Counted from the stretch's first letter, positions 17,512 to 27,901 are shown. The stretch: 64,000 nt of DNA from Rubeoparvulum massiliense (GCF_001049895.1 NZ_CVPE01000003.1:310001-374000), one strand, 5' to 3'. The notes: generated by a model not told the origin, from the sequence alone. Numbers and translations: made by a program.

Positions 17512-18483
17512 ATGATGAAAAAATCACTAGTAGCGGACTTAGCACTACTTTTTGTTGCAATGGTTTGGGGATCGACCTTTGTTGTGGTGCAACGTGCAGT
17601 AGATCTACTACCTCCTTTAGCCTTTAATGGAATTCGTTTTGCCATGGGTGCACTCTTTTTACTCTTCATTATTCGTCTCTTCTATCCCCATCAGCTTACA
17701 CAAATGAATGGTCGATTATGGCGCACTGGCATTTTCCTTGGTATCTGGTTATTTGCTGGTTACTTCCTTCAAACCTGGGGTCTACTCTATACCACCTCAT
17801 CAAAGGCAGGATTCATTACTGGCCTCAGTGTGGTTCTTGTTCCTATCTTTGCCTTCCTCCTAAGCAAGCAGCGCATTAAACCACAAGCCATGGTAGGGGT
17901 TCTCTTAGCTACAGGTGGTCTCTATCTTCTCACCTTAAATGGCTCGCTCGCTATTGAAAAGGGGGACTTTCTCGTATTTCTCTGTGCCATTGCTTTTGCC
18001 ATGCATATTGTTCTCACAGGACGCTATACCATGCAGTTTCCTTCCATGCCCTTAGCCTTTGTACAGATTACCACCGTCTCCATCATGAACTGGCTCATAG
18101 GTGGTCTCTTAGCTATCGGTGGAGTAGAGGAGTCTGCACTCCAAATCACCTTTTCCCTATCGACGCTGACTGAGCCCTATCTCTGGTTTGCCCTGCTCAT
18201 TACTAGCTTGTTCTGTACAGCATTAGCCTATTTCGTCCAGACAGAGTTTCAGAAGTGGACCTCGCCTACACGGGTTGCACTTATCTACGCCACTGAACCT
18301 GTCTTCGCTGCCTTGACCGGTGTCCTTGCTGCAGGAGAAATTCTCATGGGGAATCAACTTTGGGGAATGGTTCTGATCCTTACTGGGATGATCCTTGCTG
18401 AGATTCCCTTGGAACGATTGCTGAAGAAACGATTGATCCCTAGTGCATCAACACAGGCAAAGCTTCATGATATGGATCGTTAA
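17512..18483 (+). CDS. EamA/DMT-superfamily transporter
   Basis: A 323-residue inner-membrane protein of the drug/metabolite transporter superfamily, with ten hydrophobic segments and two EamA halves. The first half shows FVAMVWGSTFVVVQRAVDLLPPLAFNGIRFA. The second shows TSPTRVALIYATEPVFAALTGVLAAGE, both typical. The substrate is unknown; the family exports amino acids or other metabolites. The start ATG ATG at 17512 has CGGAGCGG upstream. It has its own promoter 76 bases after the permease, so it need not be part of the ABC operon. Confidence 0.88.
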   Translation: MMKKSLVADLALLFVAMVWGSTFVVVQRAVDLLPPLAFNGIRFAMGALFLLFIIRLFYPHQLTQMNGRLWRTGIFLGIWLFAGYFLQTWGLLYTTSSKAGFITGLSVVLVPIFAFLLSKQRIKPQAMVGVLLATGGLYLLTLNGSLAIEKGDFLVFLCAIAFAMHIVLTGRYTMQFPSMPLAFVQITTVSIMNWLIGGLLAIGGVEESALQITFSLSTLTEPYLWFALLITSLFCTALAYFVQTEFQKWTSPTRVALIYATEPVFAALTGVLAAGEILMGNQLWGMVLILTGMILAEIPLERLLKKRLIPSASTQAKLHDMDR

Positions 18484-18504
18484 TATGATTCACATTAACA
18501 AAAA

Positions 18505-18551
18505 GAGGGTGACTCGCAGGACTGCTTAAAGCAGCCTACGTTGTCACCCTC
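18505..18551. terminator. Bidirectional terminator between the EamA gene and ysxC
   Basis: The outer stem GAGGGTGAC / GTCACCCTC encloses a second small stem (CTGCTT/AAGCAG). On the minus strand it is followed by TTTTTG, a good terminator for the lon-ysxC transcript. Confidence 0.85.
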
Positions 18552-18569
18552 ATCTTTATAGGAAAGGTA

Positions 18570-19163
18570 TTAAACCTCACCTAGGAAGGACTCAATGATT
18601 GACCACGCTTCCTCTCTTCCTGATCCTGTCTCCGCAGAGAAGAGCAGGAGAGGCGTCTCCTTTTTCATCTCCAGTGTCTCACGGATCACCTTCTGGTGCT
18701 GTTGTAGTTTACTACGTGGGAGCTTATCTGCCTTCGTCGCTACTACAATGGTGGGTACTTCCATCGCTTGTAACCAGTCGAACATCACGATATCATCCTT
18801 CGAAGGGGGATGACGAAGATCGACCACTTGAATGACACCAATGAGATGTTCACGTTGGCTAAGATAGGCCTCAATAAATTGAGCCCACTTCTGCTTCTCC
18901 TCTTGGGAAACCTGGGCATATCCATAGCCTGGAAGATCTACAAAGAAGAAGCGTTGGTTAATGCGATAGAAGTTGAGCGTACGCGTCTTACCTGGCTTAG
19001 CACTGGCACGAGCTAACTTCTTACGCTGTAGCATGGCATTAATAAATGAAGATTTCCCCACATTAGATCGTCCCACGATGGCCAGCTCAGGTAGCTGACC
19101 ACCAGGGTATTGGGATTCCTTCACTGCACTGATGATGAGTTCTGCATCGGTAATCTTTATCAC
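18570..19163 (-). CDS. ysxC: Ribosome biogenesis GTP-binding protein YsxC (EngB)
   Basis: Essential P-loop GTPase for assembly of the 50S subunit, 197 residues. The G1 motif [10 protein letters not shown] (near 30), the G3 motif DLPGYG (near 75) and the G4 motif TKADK (near 143) are present. The GTG start at 19163 overlaps the stop of lonA (GTGA), so the two are translationally coupled. The lonA-ysxC pair is conserved in Bacillus. Confidence 0.96.
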   Translation of the reverse strand: MIKITDAELIISAVKESQYPGGQLPELAIVGRSNVGKSSFINAMLQRKKLARASAKPGKTRTLNFYRINQRFFFVDLPGYGYAQVSQEEKQKWAQFIEAYLSQREHLIGVIQVVDLRHPPSKDDIVMFDWLQAMEVPTIVVATKADKLPRSKLQQHQKVIRETLEMKKETPLLLFSAETGSGREEAWSIIESFLGEV

Positions 19164-21493
19164 GCTTGCATCTTCTCCTTCACCAGTGCCACTTCTAACA
19201 CTTGATCAAGATGCTCGACAGGAATAAATTTTAGTTCCTTCCGAACACTCTCTGGCAAATCATCAAGGTCCTTCTCATTCTCCCGCGGAATCACAATGGT
19301 GGTTAATCCAGCGCGATGAGCTGCTAATGATTTTTCCTTTAAACCACCAATGGGTAATACCCGACCACGCAAGGTAATCTCTCCTGTCATCCCCACTTCC
19401 CGATGAACCGGGTGATCGGTTAATGCAGAGACTAATGCAGTAGCCATCGTGATCCCAGCCGATGGTCCATCCTTGGGGATCGCTCCTTCAGGCACGTGAA
19501 TATGTACATCGTATTTTTCATGGAATTCTGGATCGATGCCTAATGCCTCGGAGCGGGATCGTACATAGCTAAAAGCAGCCTGCGCAGACTCCTTCATTAC
19601 ATCGCCTAGCTGACCGGTTAAGATTAATTTACCTTTACCAGGTAGTACACTTACTTCCACCGTTAATGTATCGCCACCAACCTGAGTCCAAGCAAGGCCT
19701 GTCACAGCCCCTACCTGATCCTCCTGCTCTGCCATCCCATAACGAAAGCGAGGCTTGCCTAGAAAATCCTCCAAGATCTTTGGCGTAACCACGACGCGCT
19801 TCTTCTCTTTCGCAACCACCGCTTTCGCTGCTTTACGGCAAATGGCTGCGATTTCCCGCTCTAGGTTACGAACGCCAGCTTCACGGGTATATTCTTGAAT
19901 CACTTTCTTCAAGGATTCCTCACGAATTTGCAGTTTATCCTTACCTAGACCATGAGCCTTCAATTGCTTAGGAATTAAGTAATCCTCTGCGATCCTCAGC
20001 TTTTCCTGCTCCGTATATCCAGAGATATGGATCACTTCCATCCGATCTAATAAGGGCTGAGGAATTTCATGGATCACATTGGCAGTTGCAATAAACATGA
20101 CATTGGATAGATCATAGGTCAACTCAATATAATGATCACTAAAATTCTTGTTCTGTTCTGGGTCCAGCACCTCTAATAAAGCAGAAGCAGGATCTCCACG
20201 GAAATCATGGGACATCTTATCAATTTCATCTAAAAGAAAGACAGGATTTACGGTTCCCGCTGTTTTCATACCTTGGATGATTCGGCCTGGCATGGCACCT
20301 ACATAGGTCCGCCGATGCCCACGGATCTCTGCCTCATCTCGTACACCCCCTAAGGAAACACGGACGAATTTACGTCCCAACGCACGCGCGATGGATTTCG
20401 CCAACGATGTTTTCCCCACACCGGGAGGACCCACAAAGCAGAGGATGGGACCCTTCATCCGTTCCACAATCTGTTGAACGGCCAAGTATTCTAGCACTCG
20501 TTCTTTTGGTTTCTCTAAACCGTAATGATCTGCATCGAGAATTTCTGCTGCATGGTGAATGTCCAAATGATCCTCTGTCCGCTTCTGCCAAGGAAGCTGA
20601 AGAAGCCACTCGATATAAGTACGAATGACACTGCTTTCCGCAGAAGAAGCTGGCATTTTATCCAAACGATCCAATTCCTTCTCGGCAGCCTCACGAACAT
20701 GATCAGGTAGAGCTGCTTCAGAGAGCTGCTCCCGTAATTTATCAACATCGCCGTTTCGGCCTTCTTTTTCACCGAGTTCTTTTTGAATGGCTCTCATTTG
20801 TTCTCGCAAATAGTACTCTTTCTGCGTTTTTTCCATCTGTTTTTTCACGCGAGAGCCGATCCGCTTTTCTAGTTCTAGTACCTCGGTCTCATTATTCAAG
20901 TAGACGAGAAGCTGCTGTAAACGTTCATTCACATCATTTAATTCAAGAATCGTCTGCTTCTCCTGCAATTTTAAGGGAAGGTGAGAAGAGATAATATCAG
21001 CTAAGCGTCCAGGTTCTTCAATATCCTGAATCGTGCTGAGTGTCTCTGTTGAGATCTTCTTAGATAGCTTAATATACTGCTCGAATTGCTTCACAGCCAT
21101 TCTTGTCATCGCTGTTAATTCAGGATTATCATCTTCCACATCTTCAAGGAGAATGCTCTCCACTTTATAGAAGGGTTCATGTTGCACATATTGAACAATC
21201 TGTGCACGATATAAGCCTTCTACTAACACACGAATGGTACCATTAGGAAGCTTCAACATCTGTTTCACTTCTGCTACGGTCCCCACTCGAAAAATCTCTT
21301 GTTCCGTTGGTTCTTCTATCTCCACATCTTCCTGCGTTGCTAATAGGATTCGCTTGTCAACCACCATCGCTTCTTCTAATGCAGAAATGGACTTTTCACG
21401 TCCCACATCAAGGTGTAGCACCATGGTGGGAAATACAAGTAACCCACGTAGAGGCAAGAGAGGTATCGTTCTTTGCTCTGCCTGAATTTCCAT
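19160..21493 (-). CDS. lonA: ATP-dependent protease Lon (LonA)
   Basis: Cytosolic AAA+ serine protease that degrades misfolded and regulatory proteins. The order is an N-terminal substrate domain ([23 protein letters not shown]), a coiled coil, the AAA+ module with Walker [10 protein letters not shown] (near 355), and the protease domain with catalytic serine in [15 protein letters not shown] (near 677). The start is ATG at 21493, with GGAGG 8 bases upstream, giving 777 residues. A GTG three codons earlier overlaps the ribosome site. No CtsR-type repeat was seen upstream. Confidence 0.96.
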   Translation of the reverse strand: MEIQAEQRTIPLLPLRGLLVFPTMVLHLDVGREKSISALEEAMVVDKRILLATQEDVEIEEPTEQEIFRVGTVAEVKQMLKLPNGTIRVLVEGLYRAQIVQYVQHEPFYKVESILLEDVEDDNPELTAMTRMAVKQFEQYIKLSKKISTETLSTIQDIEEPGRLADIISSHLPLKLQEKQTILELNDVNERLQQLLVYLNNETEVLELEKRIGSRVKKQMEKTQKEYYLREQMRAIQKELGEKEGRNGDVDKLREQLSEAALPDHVREAAEKELDRLDKMPASSAESSVIRTYIEWLLQLPWQKRTEDHLDIHHAAEILDADHYGLEKPKERVLEYLAVQQIVERMKGPILCFVGPPGVGKTSLAKSIARALGRKFVRVSLGGVRDEAEIRGHRRTYVGAMPGRIIQGMKTAGTVNPVFLLDEIDKMSHDFRGDPASALLEVLDPEQNKNFSDHYIELTYDLSNVMFIATANVIHEIPQPLLDRMEVIHISGYTEQEKLRIAEDYLIPKQLKAHGLGKDKLQIREESLKKVIQEYTREAGVRNLEREIAAICRKAAKAVVAKEKKRVVVTPKILEDFLGKPRFRYGMAEQEDQVGAVTGLAWTQVGGDTLTVEVSVLPGKGKLILTGQLGDVMKESAQAAFSYVRSRSEALGIDPEFHEKYDVHIHVPEGAIPKDGPSAGITMATALVSALTDHPVHREVGMTGEITLRGRVLPIGGLKEKSLAAHRAGLTTIVIPRENEKDLDDLPESVRKELKFIPVEHLDQVLEVALVKEKMQA

Positions 21494-21628
21494 GTAACGC
21501 ACCTCCGTTTGAGCTCGTTCCTACAGGTATCTCCCGAAACTTTTTTATCTTTTCTTTATCGCTTCTCGATGCTGTATTCATTGTATCTTAACCCCTGGAT
21601 CTTGTCTAATCTTTTCCAATGTTAAGGC

Positions 21629-23299
21629 TCACGGATGGATGGATGGTGAAACACTGATAATCTCTACCCGTGGTGGAATCACCACTTTTTCCAGAGCTTC
21701 TCCACAGGAGTGATGAATCACTTCATCGATTCGACTGACGGGGAGCACTTCAATATCGCTCCATGTTTGAAAAATCGTTTGATAATTCTCTTTAGGGATT
21801 AGTACTTTCCGAGCACCAGCGCGCCTTGCCGCCTCCACCTTGGCGATGATTCCCCCTACTGGCTTCACTTGCCCATGAATACTTACTTCACCTGTCATGG
21901 CTAGCAAAGGACTGACTGGAATCTGTTGAATTGCTGAATAAATGGCCGTGACCATGGTAATTCCTGCCGAAGGTCCATCAATCGGCATCCCACCAGTAAA
22001 GTTGAGATGAATATCGTAATTGGCTGGTGTAAGACCAAGTTGACGGATCACGGTTAAAACATTATCGAGACTTCCCCGCGCCATACTTTTTCTCCGGAGC
22101 TTACGTGCTCCAGCGCCGATCGTCTCTTCCTCCACGACACCAGTAACCTCTACCCGACCTGTCCCTTCCTTAACAGGAATGGCAATCGCCTCAACCTCTA
22201 AAATCGCCCCCATATTTGGACCATAAACAGCCAAGCCATTTACGATCCCCATCTTTGCTTCGTGGTTAATCTTTTGCTCATAACGGGGAAGCTTTTGACT
22301 ACTATGGACCACCCATTCAATATCGCTACAGAGGATCTCATTGCGATTCTCTGTCAACGCCACCCCTCCTGCAAGCTGTAATACATTGATAGCCTCCCGT
22401 CCATTATGAGCATATTGAGAGATAATGGCTAATGCTCCCTCCTCTGCGCTGAACTGGATCCGTTCTAAGGCTTGCTCTGTGATTTGATCAATCTCCTTGG
22501 CATACAGTGGGCGAAAAAAGATCTCCATGCAACGTGAACGAATGGCAGGAGGGATCTCATCAGGTGTTCGTGTAGTAGCTCCCACAAGGCGAAAATCTGC
22601 TGGCAATCCATTCTGAAAGATATCATGAATGTGACGAGGGATCTGAGGATTCTCTTCGCTATAGTAAGCACTCTCAAGGATTACTTTTCGATCCTCCAAG
22701 ACCTTTAATAGCTTATTCATCTGAATCGGATGGAGTTCACCAATTTCATCGATAAAGAGAATGCCGCCATGGGCCTTGGTAACGGCTCCAGGTTTTGGCT
22801 GAGGAATCCCTGCTTGTCCCATCGCCCCTGCACCTTGATAAATGGGATCATGAACAGATCCGATGAGAGGGTCAGCGATCCCTCGCTCATCAAAGCGGGC
22901 TGTTGTTGCATCTAATTCTACAAACTTCGCCTCTTCCTGGAAAGGTGAGTAGGGACTCTTCTTTGCCTCCTCTAGAACCACACGGGCTGCAGCTGTCTTA
23001 CCTACACCAGGTGGACCATAGATCAACACATGCTGAGGATTGGGACCGCAGAGAGCTGCTCGTAAAGCCTTGATTCCATCCTCCTGACCCACGATTTCAT
23101 GAAAGGTACGCGGACGTGTTTTCTCTGCTAATGGCTCGGAAAGCTGGATCGAGCGCATCTTTTGTAATTGTACCAATTCCTTTCTGGTCTCACGATCCAC
23201 TGTTGTTTTGGTGGTGCGCTGATTTTTTAATAGGTTCCAAAAATACACACCGATTACGATGGTGAAAATCATATTAATCAACACAAAGAACTGAGTCAC
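21629..23299 (-). CDS. lonB: Lon-like protease LonB, sporulation type
   Basis: Membrane-anchored Lon homologue expressed in the forespore of Bacillus. The 556 residues begin with one membrane segment (MTQFFVLINMIFTIVIGVYFW). An AAA+ domain follows ([13 protein letters not shown] near 95, LFIDEIGELHPIQMN near 180). The Lon protease domain has serine in [17 protein letters not shown] near 450. The start is GTG at 23299, with AAGGAGGGG upstream. It lacks the long N-terminal substrate domain of LonA, as expected. It lies 135 bases upstream of lonA on the same strand. Confidence 0.93.
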   Translation of the reverse strand: MTQFFVLINMIFTIVIGVYFWNLLKNQRTTKTTVDRETRKELVQLQKMRSIQLSEPLAEKTRPRTFHEIVGQEDGIKALRAALCGPNPQHVLIYGPPGVGKTAAARVVLEEAKKSPYSPFQEEAKFVELDATTARFDERGIADPLIGSVHDPIYQGAGAMGQAGIPQPKPGAVTKAHGGILFIDEIGELHPIQMNKLLKVLEDRKVILESAYYSEENPQIPRHIHDIFQNGLPADFRLVGATTRTPDEIPPAIRSRCMEIFFRPLYAKEIDQITEQALERIQFSAEEGALAIISQYAHNGREAINVLQLAGGVALTENRNEILCSDIEWVVHSSQKLPRYEQKINHEAKMGIVNGLAVYGPNMGAILEVEAIAIPVKEGTGRVEVTGVVEEETIGAGARKLRRKSMARGSLDNVLTVIRQLGLTPANYDIHLNFTGGMPIDGPSAGITMVTAIYSAIQQIPVSPLLAMTGEVSIHGQVKPVGGIIAKVEAARRAGARKVLIPKENYQTIFQTWSDIEVLPVSRIDEVIHHSCGEALEKVVIPPRVEIISVSPSIHP

Positions 23300-23366
23300 C
23301 TAAACCCCTCCTTAAAACCATATTCTTTTAACAGTATTGCCGAGAAGATTCAGGTTTATAGATCTA

Positions 23367-23401
23367 AAAAGGGAAGGTTGTAAAATTCAACCTTCCCTTT
23401 T
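23367..23401 (-). terminator. Terminator after clpX
   Basis: A perfect 14-bp stem AAAAGGGAAGGTTG / CAACCTTCCCTTTT with a 7-base loop lies between clpX and lonB. Arms rich in A and T at the base supply the U-tract in either direction. Confidence 0.9.
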
Positions 23402-23428
23402 ACTTCTTCAATTATGGTTCAACCTCTA

Positions 23429-24691
23429 TTATGCGCTCTCTTTATCGAATTGCATGGGCTGACCCTCTGCATTTAATAGGGTTGGAGCTTCCTTATGCCG
23501 CGCACAAGCCTCCGTAATGATACAGGTCTTCACATCATCACGAGAAGGTAATTCATACATGATCTCTAGCATGATCCCTTCAATGATAGCGCGTAACCCA
23601 CGGGCACCGGTCTTGCGTGTAATCGCTTCTTCTGCAATGGCCTTTAATGCACCATCATCGAATTGAAGCTCAACATTATCTAGATCCAGTAGCTTTTGAT
23701 ACTGTTTCACTAAGGCATTCTTCGGTTCTGTTAGGATACGAATCAAGGCCTCTTCGTCGAGAGGAGTTAGTGTAGAGATGACAGGTACTCGTCCCACAAA
23801 TTCAGGAATCAATCCATATCGCAATAGATCCTCTGGCATCACCTTACTTAATATCTCTCCATGAGAAAGATTGGTTGTGGTTGCATCGGAACCGAAGCCG
23901 ATCACTTTCTTCCCAATCCGACGTTTTATAATCTGGTCGATGCCATCGAAGGCACCGCCAACGATGAAGAGAATATTCGTGGTATCAATCTGAATAAATT
24001 CTTGATGGGGATGCTTACGTCCACCTTGAGGCGGAACACTGGCTACTGTACCCTCCAAGATTTTTAGAAGTGCCTGCTGTACCCCTTCACCAGAAACATC
24101 CCTTGTAATAGAAGGATTCTCTGATTTACGAGCCACTTTATCCACCTCGTCGATATAGATGATTCCACGCTCAGCCTTCTCGACATCGTAGTCAGCCGAT
24201 TGGATCAGCTTGAGCAGGATATTCTCCACATCTTCTCCCACATACCCTGCCTCCGTGAGCGAGGTAGCATCAGCAATAGCAAATGGAACATTGATGATAC
24301 GTGCTAATGTTTGGGCTAGGAGTGTCTTACCGCTACCAGTAGGACCAAGAAGCAAAATATTACTCTTGGAGAGCTCGACATCCTCGCTCTTTTGTCCTGC
24401 ATTGATCCGTTTATAATGATTGTAGACAGCTACTGACAAGGTCTTTTTCGCTTGATCCTGACCAATAACATATTGATCAAGATGCTTCCGAATATCGTAA
24501 GGCTTCGGGATCTCTTGAAGCTCAAACTCCTCTTCTGTCCCTAATTCTTCCTCAATGATTTCATTGCATAATTCGATACATTCATCACAGATGTAGACGC
24601 CTGGACCAGCTACTAACTTACGTACCTGATCCTGTGTCTTGCCGCAAAACGAGCACTTTAGTTGCCCTTTTTCATCATTAAATTTAAACAT
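23429..24691 (-). CDS. clpX: ClpX, ATPase subunit of the ClpXP protease
   Basis: AAA+ unfoldase that feeds tagged proteins to ClpP. The 420 residues start [22 protein letters not shown]. The zinc-binding domain cysteines are in CSFC and CDECIELC (residues 13-42). Walker A is [15 protein letters not shown] (near 118), Walker B is [11 protein letters not shown] (near 180), and GFGSD marks the ClpP-contact region near 268. It lies only 10 bases downstream of clpP, so the two form an operon, unlike B. subtilis where they are apart. Confidence 0.97.
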   Translation of the reverse strand: MFKFNDEKGQLKCSFCGKTQDQVRKLVAGPGVYICDECIELCNEIIEEELGTEEEFELQEIPKPYDIRKHLDQYVIGQDQAKKTLSVAVYNHYKRINAGQKSEDVELSKSNILLLGPTGSGKTLLAQTLARIINVPFAIADATSLTEAGYVGEDVENILLKLIQSADYDVEKAERGIIYIDEVDKVARKSENPSITRDVSGEGVQQALLKILEGTVASVPPQGGRKHPHQEFIQIDTTNILFIVGGAFDGIDQIIKRRIGKKVIGFGSDATTTNLSHGEILSKVMPEDLLRYGLIPEFVGRVPVISTLTPLDEEALIRILTEPKNALVKQYQKLLDLDNVELQFDDGALKAIAEEAITRKTGARGLRAIIEGIMLEIMYELPSRDDVKTCIITEACARHKEAPTLLNAEGQPMQFDKESA

Positions 24692-24701
24692 GAGCTTCGA
24701 T

Positions 24702-25331
24702 TCACCCCTTTATTTGGTCAGCTTTGCGGGTAATCACCTTGTCGATAAGGCCATACGCTTCTGCTTCCTCTGCGCTCATAAAGTTATCCCGATCGGTATC
24801 CCGTTCAATCCGCTCCAAGGGCTGACCCGTACGAGCTGCAAGAATATGATTCATTTTCTCCTTCGTCCGGATGATCCAGTCTGCATGGATCTTAATATCA
24901 GCCGCTTGTCCTCGTACGCCACCTAAGGGTTGATGGATCATCACTTCACTGTTGGGTAATGCATACCGTTTACCTTTGGCTCCAGCTGCAAGTAAAAAAG
25001 CACCCATGGATGCTGCCATTCCCACGCATATGGTAGAGACATCTGATTTTATGTACTGCATCGTATCATAGATTGCCATGCCTGCTGTAATGGAGCCTCC
25101 AGGCGAATTTATGTATAGATGGATATCCCGCTCAGGGTCTTCCGCTTCCAGGAACAACAACTGTGCAACAACTAGGTTGGCCACCATATCATCAATGGGA
25201 GTACCAATGAAGATAATTCGATCCTTTAATAACCGAGAATAGATGTCATAGGCTCGTTCTCCTCGGTTTGTTTGTTCCACAACCATCGGTACCAAGTTCA
25301 TCATTGGTTGACTATTTTGGACTTGGCTCAT
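24702..25331 (-). CDS. clpP: ClpP, proteolytic subunit
   Basis: Self-compartmentalised serine protease. The catalytic serine is in [16 protein letters not shown] (near residue 107), the histidine in [10 protein letters not shown] (near 132), and the aspartate in the [10 protein letters not shown] segment (near 180). The start is ATG at 25331, with AAAGGAGG 7 bases upstream, giving 209 residues. This adds about 10 residues ([10 protein letters not shown]) before the conserved [10 protein letters not shown] start of most Bacillus ClpP, and no ribosome site precedes that internal start. No CtsR operator was found upstream. Confidence 0.96.
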   Translation of the reverse strand: MSQVQNSQPMMNLVPMVVEQTNRGERAYDIYSRLLKDRIIFIGTPIDDMVANLVVAQLLFLEAEDPERDIHLYINSPGGSITAGMAIYDTMQYIKSDVSTICVGMAASMGAFLLAAGAKGKRYALPNSEVMIHQPLGGVRGQAADIKIHADWIIRTKEKMNHILAARTGQPLERIERDTDRDNFMSAEEAEAYGLIDKVITRKADQIKG

Positions 25332-25359
25332 CGCCACGCCTCCTTTACAATTTTGTTGA

Positions 25360-25389
25360 AAAACAAGGCACGAACCATCGTGCCTTGTT
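25360..25389 (-). terminator. Terminator between tig and clpP
   Basis: The stem AACAAGGCACGA / TCGTGCCTTGTT (25362-25373, 25378-25389) with a 4-base loop is followed by a T-run on the minus strand. Confidence 0.88.
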
Positions 25390-25421
25390 TCTTTATAATT
25401 AATGTATGCAAACTTCTGTAA

Positions 25422-26717
25422 TTATGCAACTGTTTTAGCTGTTTCCACTAAGAGATCGATTGCTTTTCTCCGTTTCAAATCTTCAGTAATGGTACCTAAA
25501 CCGCTACCCTGCATAGTAAAGATAGAAAGAATCTCTTCGACGCTACGATTATAGGTCTCTGCTAGCTTCTTGAGTTCTTCTTGCACTTCTTCATCAGTCA
25601 CTTCGATATTTTCTGTTTTCACAATGGCTTCTAATGTTAAGGAGATGCGAACACGCTTCTCAGCGTCAGCCTTGAACTGTTCACGGATCTGCTCTTCATC
25701 AGTTCCAGTAAATTTATAGTACTGGTCTAAGCTGATACCTTGCATTTGCAACTGACGATTGAAATCTTCTAGCATATGATCAATTTCATGTTCAATCATT
25801 ACATCTGGAATCTCAAGCGTTGCATTCTCAGCAGCCTTCTCCAGCAAGGTGTCTCGCTTGTAGTTGAGTTCATCCTCTGCAGCACGTTCTTCAAGTTCCT
25901 TACGAAGATCGGCCTTCAATTCCTCGAGGGTATCGAATTCACTTACATCCTTTGCGAACTCATCATCAAGAGCGGGAAACTGTTTCCGCTTGATCTCATG
26001 GACCTTTACCTTGAATACAACAGGTTGACCTGCAAGCTCTTCAGCATGGTAATCTTCTGGGAAGGTCACATTAATATCGCGTTCTTCATTTACTTTCATC
26101 CCGATCATTTGTTCCTCAAAGCCAGGGATGAATTGTCCAGAACCGATCTCCAAGGTGTAATCAGTAGCTGTACCACCTTCAAATGCTTCATCGCCCTTGT
26201 AACCAGCAAAATCAAAACGGGCCATATCACCCTTTTCAATCTCACCATCTTCGATGACAATGAGGGTTGCATGTTGCTCTTGCATATGATGTAGTTCATG
26301 CTCGATATCCTCATCCTTCACACTGAAGTCTTTGGCTTCAAGCTCTAGTTCCTTGTATTGACCTAGCTGTAGCTCTGGCTTCACAGTGACAACAGCAGTA
26401 AAGACAAGAGGCTCTTCATGATTGATATTGTCTAGATTGATCTCTGGACGATCAACTGGTTCGATGCCTGATTGCTCAACAGCTTCGGAGTATGCATCAG
26501 GTAGTAGAATATCAAGTGCATCTTGATATAGTGATTCTACACCAAAACGTTGTTCAAAAATTTTACGAGGCACTTTACCTTTACGGAATCCAGGTACGGA
26601 AACCTTTTTCACTACCTTCTTAAACGCTTGATCTAATGCAGTTTGAAAACGTTCTGGTTCTACTTCTACTTTTAGTGTAACTTGATTTTTCTCTTTGTTT
26701 TCAATGGTAACGTTCAT
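25422..26717 (-). CDS. tig: Trigger factor (ribosome-bound chaperone, peptidyl-prolyl isomerase)
   Basis: Chaperone that binds nascent chains at the ribosome exit. The 431 residues fit the family. The ribosome-binding loop is SVPGFRKGKVPRKIFEQRFG (near 40-58). The FKBP-type domain is near 150-245 (GDMARFDFAGYKGDEAFEGG, GFEEQMIGMK), followed by the acidic helical C-terminal arms. The start ATG at 26717 has AGGAGGAGAAT upstream. It has its own promoter and terminator. Confidence 0.97.
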   Translation of the reverse strand: MNVTIENKEKNQVTLKVEVEPERFQTALDQAFKKVVKKVSVPGFRKGKVPRKIFEQRFGVESLYQDALDILLPDAYSEAVEQSGIEPVDRPEINLDNINHEEPLVFTAVVTVKPELQLGQYKELELEAKDFSVKDEDIEHELHHMQEQHATLIVIEDGEIEKGDMARFDFAGYKGDEAFEGGTATDYTLEIGSGQFIPGFEEQMIGMKVNEERDINVTFPEDYHAEELAGQPVVFKVKVHEIKRKQFPALDDEFAKDVSEFDTLEELKADLRKELEERAAEDELNYKRDTLLEKAAENATLEIPDVMIEHEIDHMLEDFNRQLQMQGISLDQYYKFTGTDEEQIREQFKADAEKRVRISLTLEAIVKTENIEVTDEEVQEELKKLAETYNRSVEEILSIFTMQGSGLGTITEDLKRRKAIDLLVETAKTVA

Positions 26718-26828
26718 AGTATTCTCCTCCTACAAGCCTATCATTCATCAGGCGCTATGGCAGCCAATATCGTCTAGCTATGTATTCCAATAAGCACACC
26801 GAGTCCATTTTGACATAATAACCATTAC

Positions 26829-26856
26829 ATTATACCATAAGCCAAACTCATTTCAA
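26829..26856 (-). promoter_or_regulatory. Sigma-A promoter of tig
   Basis: TTGAAA (26856-26851), a 16-bp spacer and TATAAT (26834-26829). Confidence 0.7.
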
Positions 26857-26892
26857 GTGAACTACTTTCATTTTAGCCTGTTCAACTGTCAT

Positions 26893-27855
26893 TTAATCCT
26901 GTAACACAATTGGTGCAAAAGGATGTTGCATAATCTTATCCATTAGATAGAGAAGATCTGGATCTGCATCAAGTGCTGTGGAATCCTTGTACTGATCAAT
27001 GCCATGCAAATATTGACAATAGGCGGCCAATGTTTGGGCCCAAGCATCGATTCTCCGATAATCTCGCTTCACTGGAAGACTAAAGATCAGGAACATGATC
27101 CAAGTTGGACGAACTGCTGGCAAGAGGTGAGGAGCCTCCTGCTCTAACAGCTTCACCGTTTTACGCAAAATACGCTGTTCCTCATCATTAAGATCCGTCT
27201 CATCTCGCGGCACAGATGCAATAGGAATTTCGACGATCCCAGCTGCTGTCCCAATTCGACAAGAACCAGTTCTTTCCCAACGTCGGAGCAATTGAAGGAT
27301 AAAAGCCTTCGCTAGTGGTTCCTCGGAAGGATCTTCTAAGCAGGATATTAGTAATGCTTCCATCTCGTTATCATAAGGAGAATATTGGCAGGCTTCTAGA
27401 GCTTGAAGTCGTTTGGTACCAGATTCACTCTGTAATTGTGTGAGAATACGCGTACGAAACTCTTCATCTTCCACAAACCGTTGCCGTATATTCTGCTGTT
27501 CAGTGAGGGCAAAAGTGGGAGCATCCATCGCTAAATCATCTGAAACATATAACAGACTATCTTCCTGTAGACGTAAGAGCTGTTCACATTCGAGTCTCTG
27601 CTCTTCGCTTAATTGGTCATCCTTCAGCAATTCTCGGAGAAATGTAAAGAGTTGATCATACCGCTCTAGCTGAATTAAGGAAGCCATATAGATACGAACA
27701 ATGGACCAATCCAAACGATCATTCAGGATATATTCTGCGTGGCTGAGCAAGGCCTGATACTCTTCTGCATGAAAGAGAGCGATCACTTTTTCCAATGTCG
27801 CTTCATAGACCCGCTCCATTGGAAAGGGAATTACTTTTTCATGGGTTTGCATCAT
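26893..27855 (-). CDS. Helical-repeat protein, YsoA-like
   Basis: A 320-residue soluble, acidic, helix-rich protein with no signal or membrane segment. Repeated amphipathic helices (for example YQALLSHAEYILNDRLDWSIVRIYMASLIQLERYDQLFTFLRELL) suggest TPR-like repeats in the first 110 residues. A second helical region, possibly HEAT-like, covers 120-200 (LQALEACQYSPYDNEMEALLISCLEDPSEEP). In B. subtilis the TPR protein YsoA lies beside tig, so position supports that relation. The function is unknown. The start ATG at 27855 or 27852 has only a weak ribosome site. Confidence 0.72.
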   Translation of the reverse strand: MMQTHEKVIPFPMERVYEATLEKVIALFHAEEYQALLSHAEYILNDRLDWSIVRIYMASLIQLERYDQLFTFLRELLKDDQLSEEQRLECEQLLRLQEDSLLYVSDDLAMDAPTFALTEQQNIRQRFVEDEEFRTRILTQLQSESGTKRLQALEACQYSPYDNEMEALLISCLEDPSEEPLAKAFILQLLRRWERTGSCRIGTAAGIVEIPIASVPRDETDLNDEEQRILRKTVKLLEQEAPHLLPAVRPTWIMFLIFSLPVKRDYRRIDAWAQTLAAYCQYLHGIDQYKDSTALDADPDLLYLMDKIMQHPFAPIVLQD

Positions 27856-27901
27856 GTCAACTCATTTCTGTTTAAGATGATATGTATCGTGGCACTTATG
27901 A

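Noticed and set aside
18570-23299. lonA and lonB as a recent tandem duplication
   Set aside because: They differ in domain layout (LonB lacks the long N-terminal domain and has a membrane anchor), and this pair is standard in Bacillus.
25338-25421. CtsR operator before clpP
   Set aside because: No tandem GGTCAAA-type heptads were found on either strand.
25776-26294. 172-codon open frame on the plus strand inside tig
   Set aside because: It is antisense to trigger factor, whose reading frame is intact and typical. No start signals.
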